The translations under genes and the position numbers were made by a program. This document shows positions 46,685 to 54,659 of a stretch of 64,000 nucleotides of DNA, one piece after another. A model generated the notes under the pieces. That model searched no databases and was not told the origin of the DNA. It saw nothing but the letters and a program-made list of their open reading frames with translations. Source of the DNA: Flavobacterium nackdongense. GTDB taxonomy: Bacteria > Bacteroidota > Bacteroidia > Flavobacteriales > Flavobacteriaceae. Positions within the stretch are counted from its first letter, which is position 1. Each line of letters opens with the position of its first letter. The stretch lies in the NCBI RefSeq assembly GCF_004355225.1, contig NZ_CP037933.1:682001-746000 (forward strand), read 5' to 3'.

Positions 46685-47761
46685 ATGCGAATGAATTTAA
46701 AACTTGTTTTATATATACTAGTTGCCACCCTCACTACACTTGAAGTGAAGGCCCAAGACCCTGTTTTTACGCAATACTATTTTGTTCCTGAGACCCAGAA
46801 CGGTGCTTTTACCGGAGCTGTCAACACTCTCCATACAGGCATATTGCATAGAACCCAGTGGCCGGATGGTGCCCGACGACTCGATACCGAATATGCCTTT
46901 ATCAATGGGTCCGTGGGGAATTTATCCGAGGATTCTCGTCCATATGATTCCAATCTGCAAAATATTGGTATTGGTCTTACCATTCTCAATCAGCACGAAG
47001 TTTTTACCAATTATAATTATACTCAAATCAATGGGGTAACTTCGTTGAATCTTGATTTAGACAATTTTTCTTCGAACTTACGATTGATTTTAGGTTTAGA
47101 AGCGGGCTATGGTTTGAAAAATTTCAATTTCAAAAGTCTTTTGTATGAAGACCAAATCAACACCGATAATGGTAGTATCAATGGCGGAACTAACGACCCC
47201 AGTCAATTTTACCTCAGGAACAAAGTCAATTTCTTAGATATTTCTTCTGGCTTTTTGCTCTATGACGAAGATTTTTGGCTAGGTATTTCTTTAAAGCATC
47301 TCAACACCCCCAATATTGCCTTCGAATCGGAAGGCGAAGTCCCTTTGGATATGAATTTGTCCATTCAAAGTGGCTATTCCTTTGATCTTGACAGGAACCC
47401 TAATTTTACGTTCTTGCCTGATTATTCGAAGTTTGTCCTCACTTCTAATTTTATGAAACAAGGGGAATACAATCGCTTGGATTTTGGTAGTGCTTTACAT
47501 TTTAACCCTTTTATTCTAGGAGTTATTGCAGCTACCAACCCTATGCCAAAAAGTGATCAAAGTCATCTTCTTACTTCCATCAATCTGATTGGTTCTATCC
47601 AAATCAACAACTTCACTTTTGGTTATTCTTATGACATCAGCACTTCAAAAATAGATAATACTCAAGGTGTACACGAATTTTCACTAACCTGGCAAATTGG
47701 AAGAGAATGCCATAGTTGCAACAATTATTTGGTGAGAAGGCCTTGGGGGAGGAATTATTAA
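46685..47761 (+). CDS. PorP/SprF family type IX secretion membrane protein
   Basis: 358 residues with a signal peptide (to about 'LEVKAQ') and the family start 'AQDPVFTQYYFVPETQNGAF'. A beta-barrel outer-membrane protein follows ('GIGLTILNQHEVFTNYNYTQINGVTSLNL', 'FWLGISLKHLNTPNI', 'FTFGYSYDISTSKI'). In F. johnsoniae SprF is needed for delivery of the adjacent SprB, and each type B cargo tends to have its own SprF-like partner. An ATG at 46691 is an alternative start. Co-transcribed with the adhesin. Confidence 0.92.
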   Translation: MRMNLKLVLYILVATLTTLEVKAQDPVFTQYYFVPETQNGAFTGAVNTLHTGILHRTQWPDGARRLDTEYAFINGSVGNLSEDSRPYDSNLQNIGIGLTILNQHEVFTNYNYTQINGVTSLNLDLDNFSSNLRLILGLEAGYGLKNFNFKSLLYEDQINTDNGSINGGTNDPSQFYLRNKVNFLDISSGFLLYDEDFWLGISLKHLNTPNIAFESEGEVPLDMNLSIQSGYSFDLDRNPNFTFLPDYSKFVLTSNFMKQGEYNRLDFGSALHFNPFILGVIAATNPMPKSDQSHLLTSINLIGSIQINNFTFGYSYDISTSKIDNTQGVHEFSLTWQIGRECHSCNNYLVRRPWGRNY

Positions 47762-47839
47762 GGGTGCATTTGTTCAGGTTCTCTAGAACTACTGTTATCA
47801 AAATTCAATCTTGAGGCAGTTTGAATTGAATAGATTTGA

Positions 47840-48448
47840 ATTGCCTCCAGCTTTAGCTGGAGGAATATGAAAATTGGATGTTAATCAGGCTTTAGCCAAA
47901 ATTTGTTATGCAAATTAGCAATCAAATTAAAATTCATAAAGTATGTCATTCATAAAAGTATACATTCATTTTGTGTGGTCCACAAAAAACAGAGTTCCAT
48001 TTCTGGAAACCAGAGAAATAAGACAAATGATGTGGAATTACATCCGCAAAAATGCAACAGAAAAAGGAATTCATATTGATTTTATCAATGGATATTCTGA
48101 TCATTGTCATTGCTTGATTTCTCTTGGGGCAGATCAAACCATTCAAAAAGTAATGCAATTAATAAAAGGTGAATCTTCCTTTTGGATGAATAAACAAAAA
48201 TTAATCTTGGATAGATTCGAATGGCAGGATGAGTATTTTGCTGTTTCTGTTAGTGAATCTGTATTAGACAGAGTGCGGAATTATATCAAAAATCAAGAGC
48301 AGCACCATAGCAAAAAAACATTTGATGAAGAATATAATGAATTTATCATCAAATATGGGTTTCAAAAATTTGTTGATGAATAAATGTTTTGGCTAAAGCC
48401 AATTTGGATTTATTTTCCTCCCCCCCCCCAGCTGAAGCTGGGGGCAAT
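47840..48448 (+). mobile_element. Complete IS200-like element with palindromic ends
   Basis: Left end: attgcctccagctttagctg then ggctttagccaaa. Right end: ttttggctaaagcc then a hairpin agctgaagctgggggcaatt next to a run of ten C. The ends are inverted copies of each other, and the single tnpA gene fills the space between. A gene-less derivative with the same ends lies at 10446-10579. Confidence 0.8.
47943..48383 (+). CDS. tnpA: IS200/IS605-family transposase TnpA
   Basis: 146 residues, full length. It starts 'MSFIKVYIHFVWSTKNRVPF'; the metal-binding HUH pair is 'YSDHCHCLISL' near residue 56 (His-Cys-His); the catalytic tyrosine is probably in 'VRNYIKNQEQHH' near 117. Y1 transposases excise a single-stranded circle at terminal hairpins. 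Reading frame intact, so the element may be active. Confidence 0.9.
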   Translation: MSFIKVYIHFVWSTKNRVPFLETREIRQMMWNYIRKNATEKGIHIDFINGYSDHCHCLISLGADQTIQKVMQLIKGESSFWMNKQKLILDRFEWQDEYFAVSVSESVLDRVRNYIKNQEQHHSKKTFDEEYNEFIIKYGFQKFVDE

Positions 48449-48722
48449 TCAAGGCTGAGGGCAATTCAAGGCTGGGGGCAATTCAAGGCTGGGGGCAATT
48501 CAAGGCTGAGGGCAATTCAAGGCTGAGGGCAATTCAAGGCTGAGGGCAATTCAAGGCTGGGGGCAATTCAAGGCTGAGGGCAATTCAAGGCTGAGGGCAA
48601 TTCAAGGCTGGGGGCAATTCAAGGCTGGGGGCAATTCAAGGCTGGGGGCAATTCAAGGCTGGGGGCAATTCAAGGCTGGGGGCAATTCAAGGCAGGAGGC
48701 AATTCAAGGCAGGGGGCAATTC
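48441..48722. repeat. 17-bp minisatellite (ggctgrgggcaattcaa), about 16 copies
   Basis: Tandem units of 17 bp that differ mainly at one base (ggctgagg or ggctgggg) run from the right end of the IS200-like element. The first unit is the terminal hairpin of the element itself (gctgggggcaattcaa), so the array arose by slippage or repeated duplication of its end. Confidence 0.9.
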
Positions 48723-48855
48723 AAAGACTAAAATATAAAGCTGGTATTGCATGCCATCGCTGGAGTTTGAAATCAATAATTATTTTATTAGCTGACCATA
48801 CTAATTAGCGAAATCCTATGTAAGCATCAACGCAGAGCAAGTTGTCTGATGCAAT

Positions 48856-49716
48856 CTATTGGTTCAAAACATATTTATCAATCATGTATTTTGTAATAGG
48901 TTTCAAGGGTTTGCCCGTTTCGGGATTGATTCCATAGGAATTAAAAAAGGACACTTTTCCATTCGATTTACTATACCACACCAGAGGTTCTCCATTTTTG
49001 AAGAATTGCGTTTGTTGATTTACTTCTATTTTTTGGAGATTTATTAGCCTATTATCGATGGGCATTATTTCATTTGAAGAAATTATTCCTTGTTGTACCC
49101 TACTACAATCCACCCTCTCATAATGGTCCTTTTGCCATTGCATACATTCTTTTTCTGGAAAGAACTTTTGGTTTAGTAAGTAACCGGAACCCAAAACAAA
49201 AAGTAAAACCGCTCCAATCCTACTCCACTTTCCATTAAAAATACTTTTGATCGAAATATCCTCTTTCGCAGAAGGTTCAGTCCATCCAAAATCAAAAGTT
49301 TTAATGCTTTGCATTTCTTCCTTCTCTTCGGGCCGTACTTCTAAATTACCATTAACATTCACTTTTAAATATTTATTAAAAGGTCTTGGCTGATAATCTA
49401 CTAAAATGGCAATTAGATTTAAACCTACAGGATTGGTCTTCTCTGACTTTCCTTTTAAAAAGTTACATATGGGTCTGAATTTTTCAATATCAAAATTATC
49501 AATCGCTTTTCTGAGCATCACTCCTTCTTTAACTTGAAAGAAAATCTTAACTATTTCTTCATCACTCTTGGTCCAATTATTTTCTAAAAGCAACAAACAT
49601 AAATTCCTGAGTTGTGCCGGTGAAGGATTCAATAAATAACCGGAATACATCCCATTTTTAGCAACCTCATATTGTTGTTTTACCCCTGCAACAAATCCTT
49701 CAAAAGTATTTTTCAT
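48856..49716 (-). CDS. Hypothetical protein with one membrane segment
   Basis: 286 residues. The cytoplasmic N-terminal half (helical, 'LRNLCLLLLENNWTKSDEEIVKIFF') is followed by one membrane helix near 168-186 ('IGAVLLFVLGSGYLL') and a periplasmic half with a Cys pair ('ECMQWQKDHYERVDCS') and 'YGINPETGKPLKPITKYM'. This looks like an anti-sigma or sensor-like layout, but I see no recognised domain. It is monocistronic. Confidence 0.65.
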   Translation of the reverse strand: MKNTFEGFVAGVKQQYEVAKNGMYSGYLLNPSPAQLRNLCLLLLENNWTKSDEEIVKIFFQVKEGVMLRKAIDNFDIEKFRPICNFLKGKSEKTNPVGLNLIAILVDYQPRPFNKYLKVNVNGNLEVRPEEKEEMQSIKTFDFGWTEPSAKEDISIKSIFNGKWSRIGAVLLFVLGSGYLLNQKFFPEKECMQWQKDHYERVDCSRVQQGIISSNEIMPIDNRLINLQKIEVNQQTQFFKNGEPLVWYSKSNGKVSFFNSYGINPETGKPLKPITKYMIDKYVLNQ

Positions 49717-50051
49717 TCATCAGTTTTAAATATTAAACGGAATTCATCGGAAGTATCGGAAATACCGGAATTCCATATCAAAACTCCAACAATACCGATA
49801 GTTCTTTGCAACAGAATTAGTTTCTGCTTTGAAATGCATTAGAAGCAAATGTACAAAACTAGTTCTAAAAAAGTGTAGCCAAAAAGAATAACATGAGTAT
49901 TCGGGAAGTATACCTCCTGTTATTCTTTGCAACACACTTCACTTCCCAAAAAACCATCAGAGTGATCCTTTTACAAGGGTTTACCCACAGGCAATGATTC
50001 GATTTTACTATCGGACGGCCCAAACTATGTCTAATTTTTAATTCCAAAAAA
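49717..50051. other. Intergenic stretch with two 'ttctttgcaaca' copies
   Basis: ttctttgcaacagaa at 49801 and ttctttgcaacacac at 49923 are a short direct repeat about 122 bp apart. No gene that I can support lies here. Confidence 0.4.
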
Positions 50052-50210
50052 ATGAAAAGAATACTTTTATTATCGATTTATGTCATCGCCAGTATTGTAA
50101 TGATTTCTTGCACAGATGATACAGCACCAACTACACAAAGCAACACTAAAGCGACCGTGGTAGCGACCGAGAGCGGAGACCCCTTGCTTATTCCTCCTCC
50201 AAAACCATAG
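50052..50210 (+). CDS. Small putative lipoprotein (52 residues)
   Basis: ORF from ATG 50052: a short hydrophobic leader ('MKRILLLSIYVIASIVMISC') ending in a lipobox cysteine, then 'TDDTAPTTQSNTKATVV' and a proline-rich end 'IPPPKP'. Small Asp/Thr-rich lipoproteins of this sort are common in Flavobacteriia. An 8-bp purine run (ccaaaaaa) precedes the start. Confidence 0.6.
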   Translation: MKRILLLSIYVIASIVMISCTDDTAPTTQSNTKATVVATESGDPLLIPPPKP

Positions 50211-50548
50211 TCCCTTTTGAATCTAAGTAAACCAATTTAGTTTATTTATTAAATTTCTGTGATTTCGGGAAATGGTCATCAAAAAGATTCCTTTCCCGAT
50301 TTTACTTTTTTAGCCGAATATATTACCCCTGCTGAAACGATTAATCTAGTCTAAATTGGTCGCCTCATAATTCTTATTGGCCAGTATTTTGAGTTAGCAC
50401 AGCATAATAGCACTAAATATTATCACAACAAAACACTTTTTAATTCCTTCCTAAATATTGATTTAACCCAACAAAACCAAGGGTTAAAGTCTTCGCGTAA
50501 AATATTTTTTGGTCTCTTACTAAAAAAATAATAAAAAAATGACCCAAA

Positions 50549-50596
50549 ATGAGGTTTTCCGTAAGGAAATGAATTTTAACGGCCGTAGGTTTGAAT
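50549..50596 (+). promoter_or_regulatory. 48-bp promoter-like element, copy C
   Basis: atgaggttttccgtaagg, then TAGGTTTG (50586-50593) as -7 box. No gene follows directly for 340 bases; instead a short hairpin (ctgcaactgggttgcag, 50642-50658) lies downstream, so it may drive a small RNA or read through to the operon at 50933. Confidence 0.5.
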
Positions 50597-50774
50597 TAAT
50601 AATTTTTAACACCTTAAAGATTGTTAATAAAAAGCTAATGACTGCAACTGGGTTGCAGTAGGATTCGTTAAAATTGCTTTATAGTTTTTAAATATTAATT
50701 GATTTTATGATAAATATCATTGTTAAAAAATTCACAATCAATTACTTTTAAAATATTTTAAAAAAAACCTCAAA

Positions 50775-50822
50775 ATGAGGTTTCCTGGTAGGAAGTGATT
50801 TTTAATGGATGTAAGTTTGGAG
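50775..50822 (+). promoter_or_regulatory. 48-bp promoter-like element, copy D (DUF4407 operon)
   Basis: atgaggtttcctggtagg, then TAAGTTTG (50812-50819) as -7 box, 111 bases before the first gene of the operon. It is the closest relative of copy C. Confidence 0.55.
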
Positions 50823-50932
50823 AATAATAATTTGAAAAATTAAATCAATGACCTTTATAAATTATTACGAATGAAATTCAAAAATTAGTGATGAAGTAAA
50901 AAATTGAATTAATCAATTAACCACAGTAAAAT

Positions 50933-51292
50933 ATGAAAACAAAACAAATAGCTTTAATTGCAGTGAGTATTATTTTAATAATAGCAATTTTCACAAATCC
51001 AAATCAAACTGCACATAAAGAAAAAGTAAAAACTACAATTACATCGTTGTTCCAAAAACAATTGAAAGAAAATGAAACTGAATCAAATAATAGTTTTCAG
51101 GCCTTAGGAAGTTTATTAGGCACTTCTCTAATTAATACAATAGTTGAAAATGGGGTTAGCTGTGACAATTATATTCTTTTTTCCATTACAAAATTTACAT
51201 ATGAAGGTCAAGAAAAATCAATTGGTTATGGTTTATTGGGGAAAGTTTTTCTTTCAAGCAAAATAGAAGATGCTTTTAGAAAGAAACAATAA
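50933..51292 (+). CDS. DUF4359-like protein, first gene of the DUF4407 operon
   Basis: 119 residues. A membrane anchor or signal at 5-22 ('IALIAVSIILIIAIF'), then 'TNPNQTAHKEKVKTTI' and a conserved-looking end 'SCDNYILFSITKFTYEGQEKSIGYGLLGKVF', which resembles the DUF4359 pattern (NP-motif after the membrane segment, then FILFSI..., ...GVFGKF). Function unknown in the family. It starts a run of eight same-strand genes. Confidence 0.6.
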   Translation: MKTKQIALIAVSIILIIAIFTNPNQTAHKEKVKTTITSLFQKQLKENETESNNSFQALGSLLGTSLINTIVENGVSCDNYILFSITKFTYEGQEKSIGYGLLGKVFLSSKIEDAFRKKQ

Positions 51293-51392
51293 GTATTTAA
51301 CAATTAAAAATTATATAATTATTATAGCATAAAATTTGTTCTCACAATATCTAAAATATCTACTAATAAAGCTCCAATTTGTAAAAGTTGTG

Positions 51393-51860
51393 ATGGCTCG
51401 GTTTTTTGTAATTCTTTTTAGAAAAAGAAGAAATATTGAATTGTTGCATTTAGACTATGACACTAAGCACCTCTTTGACAATAGTTTCATAGTTATCAAT
51501 TACCGTTTTAAAAATGCCATTTATTATCGATTTGGTAATCATAAAACGCTAGAAAAACAAATCAAAATTTTTAATATAGAAAACTTTGACAATGAGTTTG
51601 ATTTAATTGTTTATGGATTCTTTAGGAAGAAAACATATAAAATACAATTTGAACCACAACTGACTTTAAATAGCAATAGTTTTAAAACCACTATTTCTAA
51701 TCTTTCCCTAAAACTAAAGGAACAAAACGTTCCTAAACTAGCATATCCATTTATTTATCTAGGCATAGAAAAACCAAATATTATGTCTAAAAAAATTAAG
51801 ATAACAAACCATTCATTACAAATAAAAACCAATTCCTTTAACCAAAACGAATTTATATGA
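51393..51860 (+). CDS. Unrecognised basic protein in the DUF4407 operon
   Basis: About 155 residues from ATG 51393; a TTG at 51336 would add 19 residues. Lys/Asn/Phe-rich with alternating strands ('IVINYRFKNAIYYRFGNHK', 'LIVYGFFRKKTYKIQF'), so a beta-rich cytoplasmic domain is likely. No hydrophobic helix or known motif. Its stop overlaps the next start by 4 bases (ATGA), implying coupled translation with the first DUF4407 protein. Confidence 0.55.
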   Translation: MARFFVILFRKRRNIELLHLDYDTKHLFDNSFIVINYRFKNAIYYRFGNHKTLEKQIKIFNIENFDNEFDLIVYGFFRKKTYKIQFEPQLTLNSNSFKTTISNLSLKLKEQNVPKLAYPFIYLGIEKPNIMSKKIKITNHSLQIKTNSFNQNEFI

Positions 51861-53119
51861 CACGAGATTACTACGAATTACCAAAATCAAGTTCAGTAAT
51901 GCGATTTCTATGGAAATGCGCAGGTGGAGATCGCTATCTTTTAGAAAGAGCAACGTATTCTGACCAAATTAAGTATATGTGTTTAGGAGGAATCGTTTTT
52001 GCAACAGGTGCTATGGCTGGTTTGGCTGGCGGATATGCTTTTTATACCATTTTTTCTCCTAAGTCTGCAAATGTATTAGATAAAGTCGTAACTGTAATTG
52101 ATAATCCAGATTTAATCCCGACCGATATACCAAGTGTAATAATGGCATTAATTTTTGGTGTTATTTGGGGATTAATAATTTTTAATATAGACCGCTTCAT
52201 TGTTACTAGTACAGGTAAAGGAGATGGCACTGAAAAAATCACAAAAGATGAAATAATAGGAGCTATTCCAAGAATCATTATGGGTATGATAATAGCAATT
52301 ACGATTTCGAAACCAATTGAAATACGAATGTTTCAATCTGAAATCAATATTGCCGTAAAAGCAGAACAAGATAGTCTTAAAGGAGTAAGGATTGATCAAA
52401 TTCAGACTAATTATGAAAAATCAGTTTCTGAACTAAAAAAGAATTTAGGTAGAATACAAACTGGGATTGACGATAACGAAAAATTAATCTCAGAATATGA
52501 AAATACTCTTCGAATCGAAATATCAGGCGATAGACCAGGCTATGGAGATAGAGCAAAAAATTTGGAAAGATTAAAAAGCATAGCTGAAAATAAACTCATA
52601 GAATTAAAAAACAACAGCCTATACAAGTCTGTTTCAATTGATTTAAGAGCTGCTGAAGTTGAAAAACAAAAAAAAATAAAAAATATTGACAAAGAACTAG
52701 CCTCATTAGATGGTCTTTTGATTAGAATAAGAAAAGCACATCAAGAAGCAGGTTGGACTATAACAATTTTTATTACTTTACTGTTTATGGCAATAGAATT
52801 AACACCCATATTTTTCAAATTAATGTTAACCAAAACTACTTATGATTATCTCGCAGAAAACAGAGATGAATTAATTAAAGCTGATTATGGAATAGAAGTG
52901 AAATATGATTATTACAAAGACAAGCAGGGTATTGAAAAACATTTAACTATTAATCACGAAGCTGAAAAATTAATTTATGAAAAGATAAAAGTTACCGAAA
53001 TTCAAAAGGAGTTAACTGACTATGCAATTCAAAAGTATAAAGAACGTGAAAAGAAAAAAATAGATGAAAATTTAGATACTTATATAAAGTCTATCGACAA
53101 AAATGAACAAGACGTATAA
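51857..53119 (+). CDS. DUF4407 family coiled-coil membrane protein, paralogue 1
   Basis: 420 residues. Three membrane helices in the N-terminal part (about 33-60, 93-117, 133-153), a conserved 'FNIDRFIV' near 110, a coiled coil (about 160-285) and a fourth helix (about 300-327, 'WTITIFITLLFMAIELTPIFF'), then a charged cytoplasmic tail. The start ('SSVMRFLWKCAGGDRYLLE') is also typical of DUF4407. The coiled coil should project to the periplasm. No enzymatic motif. The stop overlaps the start of the next gene by 17 bases. Confidence 0.82.
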   Translation: MTRDYYELPKSSSVMRFLWKCAGGDRYLLERATYSDQIKYMCLGGIVFATGAMAGLAGGYAFYTIFSPKSANVLDKVVTVIDNPDLIPTDIPSVIMALIFGVIWGLIIFNIDRFIVTSTGKGDGTEKITKDEIIGAIPRIIMGMIIAITISKPIEIRMFQSEINIAVKAEQDSLKGVRIDQIQTNYEKSVSELKKNLGRIQTGIDDNEKLISEYENTLRIEISGDRPGYGDRAKNLERLKSIAENKLIELKNNSLYKSVSIDLRAAEVEKQKKIKNIDKELASLDGLLIRIRKAHQEAGWTITIFITLLFMAIELTPIFFKLMLTKTTYDYLAENRDELIKADYGIEVKYDYYKDKQGIEKHLTINHEAEKLIYEKIKVTEIQKELTDYAIQKYKEREKKKIDENLDTYIKSIDKNEQDV

Positions 53120-54650
53120 CAGCATAAGGCTTTTTTTATTTACCTGTTCTGGTGAAGATAACTTCATACTAAAAAGATGTAAAGGAGAAATTCAGAAACG
53201 ATTTGCTCTTTTAGGCTTTTTTGTGTTGCTAATCTTTGTAGGATGTTTTTTCAGCGCTACCTTTTTCACTTATTCATTATTTGACGGAGGAGCAAAATTG
53301 ATGAGTATTCCAGTGGGAATCATCTGGGGTACAATAATAGTCAATATGTATTTACTTTTGCTACACACTATTTCACCCGCCATTATTCCCTTATCATCTA
53401 AAAAGAAAAAAAGAAAAATAAATGATTTAGAAGAACCAAAGGTTCAAAATACTTTTTTAAACTTATCTATGCTGCTCCGAATGAGTTTTATGGTGTTATT
53501 GGCAATCATAATAGCCCAACCACTAAACGTTCGTTTACTTTCTTCAACAGTTGCAACAAGCATTGATAAACACAAAATTCAAGAAAGAGTAAAGTTATAT
53601 TCCTTTACAAATAAAGAATTAATAAAAAATGAACTTTTAGATCAAAAAGAGTTTGTTAATAAAATAAAAAATAGAATAAATAGTCAAATAGCTCCAAAAT
53701 TATTAGAAAGAATACAAACAATTAATGACAAGATTTATAAAGATAGTTTGTTTATTGTTAACACATCAAAACTCTTAAAACAACTTAACTTAATCGAAGA
53801 AAAATCATTTCTAATTCCTCAAGAGATAGCCAAAAAAGAGGGGATTTTAGAAAATTTAGATAGTTTGCTAAATAATGAAGTACAATCTGACAATGATTTT
53901 ATAACTTCTATCGATTCTATTACAATAAATGGAAGTTTGGAAGATGATTTTTATAAATTCAAAACTAATTTAATAGCATTAGTAACTGAAAAAATAAACA
54001 ACTATACTGTTTTAAATGAATTATTGAATAAAAGTAATTTCTATGTCAAAACAATTCAATTGCTATTGGCTGAAAATCCAGTTTCTTGGATAGTTACTTT
54101 ACTGGTATGTTTGGTGTTTTTATTACCCATTTACTTTAAATATAAGGTTCGTGATGTATCAGCAGCTATTTTTAAAACACAAGAACTAAATGAACCGGAA
54201 ATTATTAGATTGAGAGAAGAATTAATAAATACTACTAATTTCAATTGGTTAGAAAAAAAGATAAAATCAACCAACATTAAAAATATAAGAACCTCAGATT
54301 ATTATTTTCAAAGAATGCTAATTGAGCATAAAATAATATTGGAAGAATACGATATTGCTAAAAAGAAATTTTCCCAAACCCTTACGGCTAATGTTATACA
54401 GTACAATAGGAATTCATTGAAAAAATTACTTCCATTATTGGAAAAACTAAAACAGGTGAATCTTGCCAAATACAACGAAATCTCCAAACAAATTTTTGAA
54501 GAATATGTTGATGAAGAAATGATAAAATATGAATATTGGTTAGATTGCCCTTTTAGAACCAAAAAAATTCATACACCATTAATTATTAATAATGAAATTG
54601 GTCTTTTAAATTTCGTTTACAATAATACTAATGAAGCAGAAAAACAATAA
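53103..54650 (+). CDS. DUF4407-like membrane protein, paralogue 2 (divergent)
   Basis: 515 residues. Same order of parts as paralogue 1: start 'IRLFLFTCSGEDNFILKRC', helices near 33-60, 72-97 and 120-140, a longer coiled coil (about 150-320), a fourth helix near 322-340 ('WIVTLLVCLVFLLPIYF') and a long cytoplasmic tail. The NxDR motif of paralogue 1 is replaced by 'VNMYLLLL', so this copy has lost a conserved feature. The pair probably forms a heteromer. Tail residues 390-500 are helical and charged. Confidence 0.72.
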   Translation: MNKTYNSIRLFLFTCSGEDNFILKRCKGEIQKRFALLGFFVLLIFVGCFFSATFFTYSLFDGGAKLMSIPVGIIWGTIIVNMYLLLLHTISPAIIPLSSKKKKRKINDLEEPKVQNTFLNLSMLLRMSFMVLLAIIIAQPLNVRLLSSTVATSIDKHKIQERVKLYSFTNKELIKNELLDQKEFVNKIKNRINSQIAPKLLERIQTINDKIYKDSLFIVNTSKLLKQLNLIEEKSFLIPQEIAKKEGILENLDSLLNNEVQSDNDFITSIDSITINGSLEDDFYKFKTNLIALVTEKINNYTVLNELLNKSNFYVKTIQLLLAENPVSWIVTLLVCLVFLLPIYFKYKVRDVSAAIFKTQELNEPEIIRLREELINTTNFNWLEKKIKSTNIKNIRTSDYYFQRMLIEHKIILEEYDIAKKKFSQTLTANVIQYNRNSLKKLLPLLEKLKQVNLAKYNEISKQIFEEYVDEEMIKYEYWLDCPFRTKKIHTPLIINNEIGLLNFVYNNTNEAEKQ

Positions 54651-54659
54651 CCATTTCTT

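Noticed and set aside
48441..48722. Regular repeat array as a CRISPR
   Set aside because: Units are 17 bp without spacers and no cas genes are near; it is a minisatellite.
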